A program made the position numbers and the translations under genes. From JAEUJM01 sp041918615 (GTDB taxonomy: Bacteria; Actinomycetota; Acidimicrobiia; Acidimicrobiales; DATDAH01), in assembly GCA_041918615.1 (NCBI GenBank), contig JAYRVH010000043.1, positions 186,001-250,000 on the forward strand: a stretch of DNA of 64,000 nt, given 5' to 3'. A model generated the notes under the pieces. It had not been told where the DNA came from, did not search any database, and saw nothing but the letters and a program-made list of their open reading frames with translations. Of the stretch, positions 35,131 through 43,497 are shown in pieces; positions within the stretch are counted from its first letter, which is position 1; every line of letters begins with the position of its first letter.

Positions 35131-35159
35131 CGGGCGGCTCACGGTAGCGAGCGGCGCGG

Positions 35160-35480
35160 TCAGGCCGCTTGGAGGCCGCCGCCCTCGACTGCGGTCCACA
35201 TGGCGGTGCGGCAGTGGTCGGCGTCGGCACCCTGCAGGCGGTTGGCCACCACCACGCCCTCGACCATGTCGGCCAGCACGGCCACCCAGGGCCGGCCCCG
35301 CAGGCGGACGGCGACCACCACGGCGCCGTCCGCCCGTCGCCGAAGCGACCGCTCGACCCCGACCAGGCGGGGCGGGCTGCGGAACGCCGGCACGGCCAGG
35401 CCGCGCCGGCGAGCAGCGGCACCGAGGCTCCGGGCGGCAGCGGCGAACCGCAGCGAGGTGGCTTCCATCTCCGCCATCAT
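35160..35480 (-). CDS. Hypothetical small protein
   Basis: A 106-residue protein starting MMAEMEATSLRFAAAARSLG. The N-terminus is Ala/Arg-rich, followed by a beta-rich part (DGAVVVAVRLRGRPWVAVLA, MVEGVVVANRL) and a Cys in DADHCRTAMW. I do not recognise it. It lies just downstream of tRNA-Leu in genome order, on the same strand, and diverges from a RecB-family nuclease gene 42 bases away. The VVVAVRLRGRPWVAVLADMV pattern looks like a real folded domain rather than a shadow, and codon use agrees. Function unknown. Confidence 0.6.
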   Translation of the reverse strand: MMAEMEATSLRFAAAARSLGAAARRRGLAVPAFRSPPRLVGVERSLRRRADGAVVVAVRLRGRPWVAVLADMVEGVVVANRLQGADADHCRTAMWTAVEGGGLQAA

Positions 35481-35510
35481 CTCCACCACCACTGACAGGA
35501 ACGCGGGTCG

Positions 35511-35516
35511 TAGTCT
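35511..35516 (+). promoter_or_regulatory. -10 element, leaderless start of the RecB-family gene
   Basis: TAGTCT followed by CGGGGG and the GTG at 35523. Confidence 0.55.
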
Positions 35517-35522
35517 CGGGGG

Positions 35523-36455
35523 GTGGAGGACGTCGCCCTCAACCCTGCCCAGCAGGACCTGCTCGCGGCCCTGCGTACGGGCGACGACGGGCCCCGCACC
35601 TTCGATGCCGGCCTGCGCAACGAGTTGCGGGCCGAGATCGAACAACGAATCGGCCCGCTGGTGAACGATCTGCCCGAGGTGCCGCTCTTCGTCAGCAAGC
35701 ACCGCCTCAGCCAGGTGCACGGCTGCGAGGTGCGCTTCCTGGCCGAGGAAGCCGACCCGTTCGCCTGGTCCCCGGCAACCGCCCGGGGGACCGTGGCCCA
35801 CAAGGCCATCGAGCTGTCGCTGAACCTGCGGGGCAATTCGGCGCCCCTCGAGCTGGTCGACGGCGCGCTCACCCGCCTCAGCGAGGACGATCGCAGCCTG
35901 GGCGACTGGCTCCGCTCGTGCTCGGACGAGGAGGTCGCCGAGCTGCGGGCCGAGGCCAACGACCGGGTGGCCAAGTTCCTCGAGTGCTGGCCGCCGCTGA
36001 AGATCGCCTGGCGCCCGGTGCCCGAGAGCCGGGTCAGCGCCGACCTGTGCGGCGACAAGGTGCGCCTGTCGGGCAAGGTCGACCTGTCCATCGGGTTCGC
36101 CCGCGGCAACGTGGCCGGCAAGGTGCTGATCGACCTGAAGACGGGCATGTTCTCGCCCACCCACGTGGACGACCTGCGCTTCTACGCCCTCGTCGAGACC
36201 CTTCGCCTGGGGACGCCGCCCCGCCGCCTGGCCACCCACTACCTGGACTCCGGCCGCCTACAGCCAGAGGACGTCACCGAGGACGTGCTCCACGCCGCCG
36301 TCGCCCGCACCACCGAGGGCGTGGCCCGCATCGTCGAGCTGCACCACGACGGCCGCGAGCCGGCCTACCGCACCGGCCCCGTCTGTCGCTGGTGCCCCCT
36401 CTTCGACGACTGCGCGACCGGCCAGTCCTGGGTCACCGACACCGCCTTCGACTGA
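35523..36455 (+). CDS. RecB-family PD-(D/E)XK nuclease
   Basis: A 310-residue stand-alone nuclease domain like the C-terminus of RecB/AddB or Cas4. The active-site elements are His in RGTVAHKAIE, Asp in LSGKVDLSIG and the D-x-K pair in VLIDLKTG. C-terminal Cys in CRWCPLFDDC, with Cys 67 (HGCEVRF) upstream, could bind an Fe-S cluster as in AddB and Cas4. No helicase domain or CRISPR array is present. The leaderless GTG at 35523 sets the start. It converges on the MFS gene with a 3-base gap. Likely acts in DNA repair. Confidence 0.88.
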   Translation: MEDVALNPAQQDLLAALRTGDDGPRTFDAGLRNELRAEIEQRIGPLVNDLPEVPLFVSKHRLSQVHGCEVRFLAEEADPFAWSPATARGTVAHKAIELSLNLRGNSAPLELVDGALTRLSEDDRSLGDWLRSCSDEEVAELRAEANDRVAKFLECWPPLKIAWRPVPESRVSADLCGDKVRLSGKVDLSIGFARGNVAGKVLIDLKTGMFSPTHVDDLRFYALVETLRLGTPPRRLATHYLDSGRLQPEDVTEDVLHAAVARTTEGVARIVELHHDGREPAYRTGPVCRWCPLFDDCATGQSWVTDTAFD

Positions 36456-36458
36456 TGA

Positions 36459-37703
36459 TCAGCCGTCCATGAGCTGGAGGCGCCGGGCGCCCGCCAGCCA
36501 GGCGGTGACGGCCAGGAAGGCCGCGCCCCCGATGAGCACGGTGATGCGCGGGCCGATGGCCTCGGTCATCCACCCCTGGATCAGGTTGCCCACCGGCACC
36601 GTGAAGGTGAGCCCCATCAGATACAGCGCGATCACCTTGCCCCGCATGTGCTCGTCCACCAGCAGCTGCAGCGTCGTGTTCAGGGTCGAGGCCACGGCCA
36701 GGTAACCGGCCCCGGCCACCAACAGGGCGGCGACGCCCCACCAGTAGCTCGGCGACAGGGCGAAGCCCATCAGCGCGGCGCCGTAGACGACCAGGGCGCC
36801 CGAGATGAGGCGGCTGCGCAGCAGCCCGCTGCCCCACCCGGCCACCACCGGCGTGCCGATGATGGCGCCCAGCCCCAGCGCCGCCCCCAGCAGGCCGTAC
36901 AGACCCCTCCCCACGCCGTACACGTCATCGGCGAAGACCACGAGCAGGGTGAACACCGGGCTGCCGAAGAGCCCGAGGGCGATCACCACGATGATGCAGG
37001 TGACGATGCCGGGCTTGGTGCGGGTGTAGCGGACCGTGTTGGCGAACTCGGCGAAGATCCGGGGTGGGCCCGACTGGCGTACGACGATCACCGGCACCCG
37101 GATGAGGGCCAGGGCCACCAGCACGGCGATGAACGAGACCGCGTTGATCAGGAACGCCCACGTCACGCCCAGCGTGGCCAGCACCAGGCCCCCGATGGCC
37201 GGGCCGAACGCCCGCGATGCGTTGAACTGCGCCGAGTTCAACGTCACCGCGTTCAGCAGGTCCTCGCGCGGCACCAGTTCGCTGACGAAGGCCTGCCAGC
37301 TGGGGATGTTGAGGCCCGCCACCACGCCCGACACCGCCACGATGGCCACGATGACCACCGCGTTGCGCACGCCCGCGGCCCACACCACGGCCTCGAGCAG
37401 GGCCAGCAGCGCCATCGCGATCTGGGTCACCAACAGCACGGTGCGGCGGGGGAAGCGGTCAGCGACCACGCCGCCGGCCGGTCCCATCAGCCATGCCGGG
37501 AACAACTGCGCGAACCCGGCCACCCCGAGCCAGCCCGCCGACCCGGTCAGCTTGAACACCACGAACGGCACGGTGACGTTCTGCACCCAGCTGCCCGTGT
37601 TCGACAGCACGGCACCGGTCCAGAACAGGGCGAAGTTGCGATGGTGGAAGGCCTTGGCCGCGTCCCGCAGGCCTCGCCTTTCGCTCTTCGCCTGACGGCT
37701 CAT
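36459..37703 (-). CDS. MFS transporter
   Basis: A 414-residue major facilitator with about 12 hydrophobic helices, of the EntS/MFS_3-like group. The loop 2-3 motif is GGVVADRFPRRTVLL, and NIPSWQAFVSELVPREDLLNAV is a family block. The ATG at 37703 precedes SRQAKSERRGLRDAAKAF; the upstream open frame is Gly/Arg-rich and not coding. Probably exports a small molecule; substrate unknown. It is divergent from the amidohydrolase gene. A 14-base direct repeat flanks the gene. Confidence 0.9.
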   Translation of the reverse strand: MSRQAKSERRGLRDAAKAFHHRNFALFWTGAVLSNTGSWVQNVTVPFVVFKLTGSAGWLGVAGFAQLFPAWLMGPAGGVVADRFPRRTVLLVTQIAMALLALLEAVVWAAGVRNAVVIVAIVAVSGVVAGLNIPSWQAFVSELVPREDLLNAVTLNSAQFNASRAFGPAIGGLVLATLGVTWAFLINAVSFIAVLVALALIRVPVIVVRQSGPPRIFAEFANTVRYTRTKPGIVTCIIVVIALGLFGSPVFTLLVVFADDVYGVGRGLYGLLGAALGLGAIIGTPVVAGWGSGLLRSRLISGALVVYGAALMGFALSPSYWWGVAALLVAGAGYLAVASTLNTTLQLLVDEHMRGKVIALYLMGLTFTVPVGNLIQGWMTEAIGPRITVLIGGAAFLAVTAWLAGARRLQLMDG

Positions 37704-37945
37704 CGCACCGTCAGGGCTCGCTCGTCCCTCGCTCGCCGCACCGTGGCCGGACGCGCCACCCTGAGTCCCCGGTGCATCCTCAAGGTTCGCTCGTCCCTCC
37801 CCCACTGCCCTTGTGTCTATCGGCCCGCGGGCGTCGACCGGCCCGACCGGGCCGTTGGCTCGAAGCGCCCGGCGCGGTGACCGAACGACGCGGGAGCCAT
37901 GATGGTCCTGATCAGCCGTCCACCGAAGAGCAGAAAGTGGGACGC

Positions 37946-39646
37946 ATGGCTCATGACCTGGTTATCAAGGGCGGCACGGTGGCCGACGGGACCGGGGCAC
38001 CGGCACGACACGCCGACGTGGCCGTCGACGGCGACCGCATCACCGCGGTGGGCGCCGTCGACGCGGGCGGGGCCGCCCGGGTGATCGACGCGGACGGCCG
38101 CCTGGTCACCCCCGGCTTCGTCGACCTGCACTCACACCTCGACGCGCAGGTGGGGTGGGACCCGCTGATGTCGTCGTCGTGCTGGCACGGGGTCACGTCG
38201 GTGGTCATGGGGAACTGCGGCATGACCTTCGCACCGGTGCGGCCCGGCCAGGCCGAGACGCTGGCCACCATGATGGAGTCGGTCGAGGACATCCCCGCGT
38301 CCTGCATCCTCGACGGCCTGTCCTGGGAGTGGGAGTCCTACGGCGACTACCTCGACGCCGTCGACCGTCTGCCCATGGGGATCAACGCCGGCGGCTACGT
38401 CGGCGATGTCGCGTTGCGTACCTACGTCTGCGGCGAGGCGGCCTGCGAGCCCGACTTCGCGGCGATCCCAGAGCAGATCCGCGAGATGGCGACCCTCGTG
38501 CACGCGGCCCTCGAAGCCGGGGCGCTCGGCTACTCGATGTCACGGAGCCTGTTCCACCGCGTGCCCGACGGCCGCAACGTGCCGGGCACCTGGAGCGACC
38601 CCGCCGAGTTCTTCGGCATCGCCGCGCCCCTGGGCGCGCTCGGCCGGGGCGTGCTCGAGAGCGCCCCCCGCTACAACGAGGAGTCCGGGTCCGTGTCGCG
38701 GGTCGACGAAGAGCTCGCCTGGATGGCCGAGATCAGCCGGCGCCTCGACCGCCCGTTCAGCTTCAACCTCCAGCAGATCAGCTCGCTGGGCACCCACTAC
38801 CGGCGCGTGATCGAGCTGTGCGAGGAGGCGAACCGGACGGGGGCGCGTCTGAGGCCCCAGATCACGCCGCGCAGCGTGGGCGTGCTCTTCAGCCTCGCCG
38901 CCAACACCCTGATCGACGACCTCCCGTCCTTCGCCCCCCTGGCGGGCTCCGGGCTCGCCGACCGCCTGGCCGGCCTTCGCGACCCGGCGCTGCGGGCGCG
39001 GCTCATCGCCGAAGGATCGGACAAGGCGGTCGAGCCCTACGAGCGCATGTACCTCATGTCGGCGGGCGACGCCCACTACGCCTACTCCCCCGACGAGTCC
39101 ATCGCCGCGATCGCCCGGAAGGCGGGCATCTCGCCCGTCGAGGCGTACATCGACGCCATGGTCACGTCCGACGGCCTGGCCCTCGTGAACTGGCCGGTGA
39201 TGAACCAGCTCGAGGAGGCCATCGAGGAGCTGATCGTGTCGCCCGTGACGATCCTGGGCCTCGCCGACGCCGGCGCCCACGCCACCCAGATCATGGACGC
39301 CTCGCAGCCCACCTATCTCCTGTCGCACTGGGCCCGAGACCGAGGCCTCATCAGCGTCGAGGAGGCGGTGCGCATGCTCACCACCGACACCGCGTCGTTC
39401 ATCGGCTACAGAGACCGTGGCCGGGTGGTCGAGGGCGGGTACGCGGATCTCAACGTGATCGACCTCGACGGTCTGGGCCTCGAGGTCCCCCGGATCGTCC
39501 ACGACTTCCCCGGCGACGCCCCCCGGTTCATCCAGCGTTGCCACGGGATCGACCACACCGTCGTGAACGGCGTGCCGTTCATGGAGGCCGGCGAGCACAC
39601 CGGCGCGCTGGCGGGCCGCCTGCTCCGCAGCACCGACGGGCCCTGA
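37946..39646 (+). CDS. N-acyl-D-amino-acid deacylase-like amidohydrolase
   Basis: A 566-residue metal-dependent amidohydrolase. The N-terminal beta-sandwich carries LVIKGGTVADGTGAPARHAD, and the HxH metal motif is VDLHSHLDAQ. A Cys-containing GNCGMTFAPVRP block, as in D-aminoacylases, GYSMSRSLFH and the late Asp in GLADAGAHATQ complete the site. It ends with the usual VEGGYADLNVIDLD. Substrate could be an N-acyl-D-amino acid, hydantoin or similar cyclic amide. The ATG at 37946 follows AGAAAGTGGG. Confidence 0.9.
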   Translation: MAHDLVIKGGTVADGTGAPARHADVAVDGDRITAVGAVDAGGAARVIDADGRLVTPGFVDLHSHLDAQVGWDPLMSSSCWHGVTSVVMGNCGMTFAPVRPGQAETLATMMESVEDIPASCILDGLSWEWESYGDYLDAVDRLPMGINAGGYVGDVALRTYVCGEAACEPDFAAIPEQIREMATLVHAALEAGALGYSMSRSLFHRVPDGRNVPGTWSDPAEFFGIAAPLGALGRGVLESAPRYNEESGSVSRVDEELAWMAEISRRLDRPFSFNLQQISSLGTHYRRVIELCEEANRTGARLRPQITPRSVGVLFSLAANTLIDDLPSFAPLAGSGLADRLAGLRDPALRARLIAEGSDKAVEPYERMYLMSAGDAHYAYSPDESIAAIARKAGISPVEAYIDAMVTSDGLALVNWPVMNQLEEAIEELIVSPVTILGLADAGAHATQIMDASQPTYLLSHWARDRGLISVEEAVRMLTTDTASFIGYRDRGRVVEGGYADLNVIDLDGLGLEVPRIVHDFPGDAPRFIQRCHGIDHTVVNGVPFMEAGEHTGALAGRLLRSTDGP

Positions 39647-39768
39647 CACCCGATACCGGTCCGGGCATCCAGGCCGTGTCGGCGCCACTGAGCCGATCAG
39701 CGGCGGCGTGCAGCGCGACAGCCGGACGCCAGGACAGGCGTCACCTTTCAGGTGGGCCGGAACCGCCC

Positions 39769-39774
39769 TAGCAT
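39769..39774 (+). promoter_or_regulatory. -10 element, leaderless start of the acyltransferase operon
   Basis: TAGCAT, then CGGGGG, then the GTG at 39781; the clearest leaderless promoter in the window. Confidence 0.6.
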
Positions 39775-39780
39775 CGGGGG

Positions 39781-40674
39781 GTGGCCGAACCCGAACCAGA
39801 GGACGCTCGGGACCGCCGGGTGGCCGACGCCCCTGGCAGTGCGCTCGTCGCCGTCCCCCGCGAGGCCGACGACCCGGAGCTCGAGGATCCTCGACGGACC
39901 GACGTCGACGAGTGGGGACGGTCCGAGCGCATGCGCGCCCTCGCCCGAAAGGCCTACGACCCCGTCTACCGGCGCTGGTTCCGGGTCGAGTGGGAGGGTC
40001 TCGAGAAGATCCCCGCTGACGGCGGCGCCCTGCTCGTCGCGAACCACGCTGCCGCCATCCCGTCCGACGCCCCGGTGATCATGCACGGGATCGAGACCGA
40101 GCTCCAACGGCCCGTCTACGGGCTCGCCGACCACCTGTTCAAGAGCCTGCCCGTCATCGGCACCCTGTGGTCCCGCGGCGGCGGCGTCGCCGCCCACCCC
40201 GACAACGCCTACCGGCTCCTTCGCGAGCAGGGACAGCTGGTGCTCGTCTTCCCGGAGGGCAGCAAAGGACCGGGCAAGAACTTCACGGAGCGCTACCAGC
40301 TGCGCCGATTCGGCCGGGGCGGCTTCGTCGAGATCGCGATGCGAGCGGGTGTGCCCGTGATCCCGATCGCCGTCGTGGGAGCCGAGGAATCCATGCCCAC
40401 CCTCTACAACATGGGCCGCCTCGCCAAGGTCGCCGGCCTCCCGTACTTCCCCATCACGGCCAACATGTTGGCCTTCGGGCCGCTCGGCGCGGTCACCTAC
40501 TTCCCGGCCAAGTTCAAGCTCCGGGTGCTCGACCCCGTCCACTTCGACGTGGCCGCCGACCAACCCCGCTACTCGAAGAGCCGCATCATGGACGAGTCCG
40601 AGGCGATCCGCGACAAGATCCAACAGGCCCTCTACGACATGTTGCGCAAGCGTCGATCGGTCTGGTTCGGCTGA
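39781..40674 (+). CDS. PlsC-like 1-acyl-glycerol-phosphate acyltransferase family
   Basis: A 297-residue glycerolipid acyltransferase. Block I is ANHAAAIPSDAP (His and Asp spaced six apart, as in the actinobacterial subgroup), block III is LVFPEGSKGPGK, and block IV is GVPVIPIAVVGAEE. The first 60 residues are acidic and probably disordered. The leaderless GTG sets the start. The stop overlaps the epimerase ATG by one base (TGATG). The pairing with an SDR epimerase is conserved in actinobacteria near proC/bldC, as I recall (Rv0501/Rv0502 in M. tuberculosis). Confidence 0.88.
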   Translation: MAEPEPEDARDRRVADAPGSALVAVPREADDPELEDPRRTDVDEWGRSERMRALARKAYDPVYRRWFRVEWEGLEKIPADGGALLVANHAAAIPSDAPVIMHGIETELQRPVYGLADHLFKSLPVIGTLWSRGGGVAAHPDNAYRLLREQGQLVLVFPEGSKGPGKNFTERYQLRRFGRGGFVEIAMRAGVPVIPIAVVGAEESMPTLYNMGRLAKVAGLPYFPITANMLAFGPLGAVTYFPAKFKLRVLDPVHFDVAADQPRYSKSRIMDESEAIRDKIQQALYDMLRKRRSVWFG

Positions 40675-41717
40675 TGGGCCGACGCATCCTCGTCACGGGC
40701 CTCGGCACCTTCTGGGGCGGTCGGGTCGCCCAGGCGCTCGAGGCCGACCCGTCCGTCGACGTGATCGTCGGCCTCGACACCAGCCCACCATCGGTCGAGC
40801 TCGAGCGAACCGAGTTCGTGCGGGTGGACGAGAACTACTCGATCCTGGCCCGCATCGTGAAGGCCGCCCAGGTCGACACCATCGTCCACACCTTCCTCGT
40901 CGTGAACTCCGACCAGATGCGGGCGCGGGCGATGCACGAGATCAACGTCATCGGCACCATGAACCTGTTCGCCGCGGCCTCTTCCGCGGGCAGCACGGTG
41001 CGCAACGTTGTGGTCAAGTCGTCGTCGCTCGTCTACGGATCGGCCGTCGGCGACCCCACCTGGTTCAGCGAGGACACTCCCCGCACCCGGGCACCGCGAA
41101 CCCGGGTCGAGCGGTCGCTGCTCGGGGTCGAGGGGTACGTCCACGACTTCGCCGAGGACAACCCGCACGTCAACGTCTCGCTCCTGCGCTTCTCCAACGT
41201 GCTCGGCGCGGACATCGTCACGCCCCTCTCCCATCTGCTCGAGCTCCCCGTCGTCCCTTCGATCTTCGGGTTCGACCCGCGACTGCAGTTCGTGCACGAG
41301 ATCGACGTCATCCGATCGATGCTCTTCGTGCTCGACCAGGAGGTCCCCGGCATCTACAACGTGGCCGGCGAGGGCCTCCTGCCCTGGACCGAGGTGGCCA
41401 AGATCTGCGCCAAGCGCACCGTCCCGCTCCCTCCGGTCGGCACGGCCCTGGCCTCGGTGCCGCTCCGGATGCTCGGGGCGGACCTCAACGACGAGACCCT
41501 CGACCTTCTGCGCTATGGCCGCGGCATCGACAACCGCCGGCTCATCGAGGCCGGCTTCCGCTACGAGTACACCTCGGCGGGCACCGTGCGCGCCTTCGCC
41601 GAGGCGATGCGCCTGCGGAACACCGTCGGCGACCACGAGCCCTCCTACCGCTACGAGAGCGACGTCGAGCAATTCTTCCGTCACTCCCCCGCCGTGGTGC
41701 GCGAGCACGATCGGTGA
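40674..41717 (+). CDS. NAD-dependent epimerase/dehydratase family protein
   Basis: A 347-residue extended SDR resembling mycobacterial GalE2 (Rv0501). The Rossmann motif is VTGLGTFWGGRVAQAL, with VVKSSSLVYGS and the substrate-domain LLRFSNVLGADI. Where YxxxK is expected after the Ser motif, the sequence is RTRVERSLLGVEGYV, without Tyr and Lys in register, so classical epimerase chemistry is doubtful. It is coupled to the acyltransferase upstream and overlaps the crotonase gene by four bases. A lipid or envelope role seems more likely than sugar epimerisation. Confidence 0.85.
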   Translation: MGRRILVTGLGTFWGGRVAQALEADPSVDVIVGLDTSPPSVELERTEFVRVDENYSILARIVKAAQVDTIVHTFLVVNSDQMRARAMHEINVIGTMNLFAAASSAGSTVRNVVVKSSSLVYGSAVGDPTWFSEDTPRTRAPRTRVERSLLGVEGYVHDFAEDNPHVNVSLLRFSNVLGADIVTPLSHLLELPVVPSIFGFDPRLQFVHEIDVIRSMLFVLDQEVPGIYNVAGEGLLPWTEVAKICAKRTVPLPPVGTALASVPLRMLGADLNDETLDLLRYGRGIDNRRLIEAGFRYEYTSAGTVRAFAEAMRLRNTVGDHEPSYRYESDVEQFFRHSPAVVREHDR

Positions 41718-42496
41718 GCCTGCTCGACATCTCCGTCGCGGCGCGGGTCGCGGTGCTCACACTCGACGATCCCGGTCGCCGCAACGCCCTCAGCCTCGAA
41801 CTGGTGAGCGAGATCGTTGAGGCCCTCGACGATCTCGAGTCGCGCGACGACGTCGGCGCCCTGGTGGTCACCGGCACGGCCCCCGCCTTCTGCGCCGGCG
41901 CCGACCTCTCGGACCTCGGCGACTCGCAGCGCGACGGTCTCAACCGCATCTACGAGGGGTTCCTCCGCTTCTCCCGCTCGCCGCTCCCCACGATCGCCGC
42001 GGTCAACGGCGCGGCCGTGGGGGCAGGGATGAACCTGGCCCTCTCGTGCGACGTGCGCCTGGCCGGGGCCTCGGCCCGGTTCGACACCCGCTTCGTGCAG
42101 CTCGGCATACACCCCGGCGGCGGCCACACCTGGATGATGCGACGCGCCGTCGGCCCGCAGGCCACCGCGGCCATGGTGCTGTTCGGCGAGGTGCTCGACG
42201 CCACCGAGGCCGAACGCGTCGGGCTCGTCTGGCGGGCGGTGCCTGAAGACCGCCTGCTCGAGACGGCCCGTCAGCTGGCCGGGCGGGCCGCCGACTGCCC
42301 GCCCGAGCTCGTGCGCAAGACCAAGGCCACGATCATTGCGATGGCCACCGTCGATGACCACGACACCGCCGTCGAGCGCGAGCTCGAGACCCAGGTGTGG
42401 TCGATGGGCGAGCCGGACTTCCGTGCCCGTCTCGAAGGACTCCAACGCAGGATCAGTCGACCGGACGACGGTTCAGTGGATCCAGTCACCGAGTAG
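41714..42496 (+). CDS. Enoyl-CoA hydratase/isomerase (crotonase) family protein
   Basis: A 260-residue crotonase. Oxyanion-hole blocks are PAFCAGADLSDL and AAVNGAAVGAGMNLALSCD, then LGIHPGGGHTWMM. The two catalytic Glu of true enoyl-CoA hydratases are missing: the QPE position reads DTR, and the second reads ATAAMVL. It is therefore probably another crotonase activity such as isomerase or thioesterase. The GTG overlaps the epimerase stop (GTGA). The 3' end overlaps the convergent acetyltransferase gene by 24 bases. Confidence 0.88.
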   Translation: MSLLDISVAARVAVLTLDDPGRRNALSLELVSEIVEALDDLESRDDVGALVVTGTAPAFCAGADLSDLGDSQRDGLNRIYEGFLRFSRSPLPTIAAVNGAAVGAGMNLALSCDVRLAGASARFDTRFVQLGIHPGGGHTWMMRRAVGPQATAAMVLFGEVLDATEAERVGLVWRAVPEDRLLETARQLAGRAADCPPELVRKTKATIIAMATVDDHDTAVERELETQVWSMGEPDFRARLEGLQRRISRPDDGSVDPVTE

Positions 42497-43063
42497 TTGC
42501 CCGCCCCGCTGGACCCACTCTTCGCGGGTCATGGCGTAGCGGACGTGATCCTCCCACGCACCGTTGATCTCGAGGTACCGGACGGCGATGCCCTCCTCGC
42601 GCAGCCCGAGCTTCTCGGGTACCCGCCTGCTGGCGGCGTTGCGCGGGATGATCGCTATCTGGATGCGATGCAAGTGCAGGTCCTCGAACACGAAACGGGC
42701 AAGGGCCACGACCGCCTCGGGCACGTACCCCTTTCCGGCATGGAGCTCGTCGATCCAGTAGCCCACGTACGCGCTCTGGAAGGGGCCCCGCTGAACGGCG
42801 TTGAGGTTGATCTCGCCCGCGAACCGACCTTCCACGAAGATGCCGAACCCGTAGGCCGTCCCCAACTGGCGCTCGCGCTCCCGGGCACTGCACCGGACGA
42901 GGAAGGCCCCGCGGTCACGGGTGGTGTCGGGCTGGCCGGGGACGCGCTGCGGCTCCCACTTCGTGAGCCACTCGACGTTGCGCCGCCTCACGTCGCGCCA
43001 CGCCGCGAAGTCGTTCGCCACGAGCGGCCTCAGGACGACACGACGCCCGATGATGGTGGTCAC
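42473..43063 (-). CDS. GNAT family N-acetyltransferase (RimJ/RimL-like)
   Basis: A 196-residue GNAT protein resembling ribosomal-protein-alanine acetyltransferases. Features are IIGRRVVLRPLVANDFAAW, FAGEINLNAVQRGPFQSAYV, GYWIDELHAGKGYVPEAV with the acetyl-CoA pyrophosphate loop, and IAIIPRNAASRRVPEKLGL, then EEGIAVRYLEINGAWEDHV. The GTG at 43063 gives the normal N-terminus. It converges on the crotonase gene with overlapping ends and sits 31 bases after the DUF3566 gene on the same strand. Confidence 0.92.
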   Translation of the reverse strand: MTTIIGRRVVLRPLVANDFAAWRDVRRRNVEWLTKWEPQRVPGQPDTTRDRGAFLVRCSARERERQLGTAYGFGIFVEGRFAGEINLNAVQRGPFQSAYVGYWIDELHAGKGYVPEAVVALARFVFEDLHLHRIQIAIIPRNAASRRVPEKLGLREEGIAVRYLEINGAWEDHVRYAMTREEWVQRGGQLLGDWIH

Positions 43064-43094
43064 CCTCGAACCAGGGCCCGGCCCAACGGCACGG

Positions 43095-43493
43095 TCAGTC
43101 GACGGCGCCGACGCCACGGCGCGAGTGCTTTTCGACCGTGAGCACCTGTAGGCCGCCGATCAGCCCGCTCAGCAGGTTGACGATCGTTGCCGCGACCACG
43201 TTGAACAGCGTGCCCACGACGACCAGTATCACGGCGATGGACCGAAGGCCCGACCACATCTGGGCCGGCACGAACTCGAAGTTCGAGTAGCCGGTGTCCT
43301 CGACGAACTTCTCGAAAGCGTCCACCGACCCCGACCCCACGAGGAACCCCCAGAAGAGGACGGTCAGACCGACGATGGTCGCGACGGCGCAGAGGTAGAA
43401 CGGGAGCGACACCTTGGCCACCGACCAGACGTCGATCTTGTAGACGACGGCCTGATGCTGGACCGGTGCGGCGGGTCCCCGGTCGGCGTCCAT
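43095..43493 (-). CDS. DUF3566 membrane protein
   Basis: A 132-residue protein with two hydrophobic helices: AVATIVGLTVLFWGFLVG and IAVILVVVGTLFNVVAATIV. IDVWSVAKVSLPFYLCAV is the DUF3566 hallmark. In many actinobacteria this gene follows gyrA; here it begins four bases after the ppx stop, suggesting co-transcription. Function unknown; a link to the division or envelope machinery has been suspected for the family. Confidence 0.88.
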   Translation of the reverse strand: MDADRGPAAPVQHQAVVYKIDVWSVAKVSLPFYLCAVATIVGLTVLFWGFLVGSGSVDAFEKFVEDTGYSNFEFVPAQMWSGLRSIAVILVVVGTLFNVVAATIVNLLSGLIGGLQVLTVEKHSRRGVGAVD

Positions 43494-43497
43494 CCGC

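Noticed and set aside
35523..36455. RecB-family nuclease as Cas4 of a CRISPR system
   Set aside because: No repeats or other cas genes are in the window; stand-alone RecB-family nucleases are common in actinobacteria.
37704..37945. Possible gene or element in the largest intergenic gap (242 bases)
   Set aside because: Only a near-duplicate of about 16 bases (around CTCGTCCCTC) and the direct repeat copy are seen; no coding signal or RNA fold stands out.
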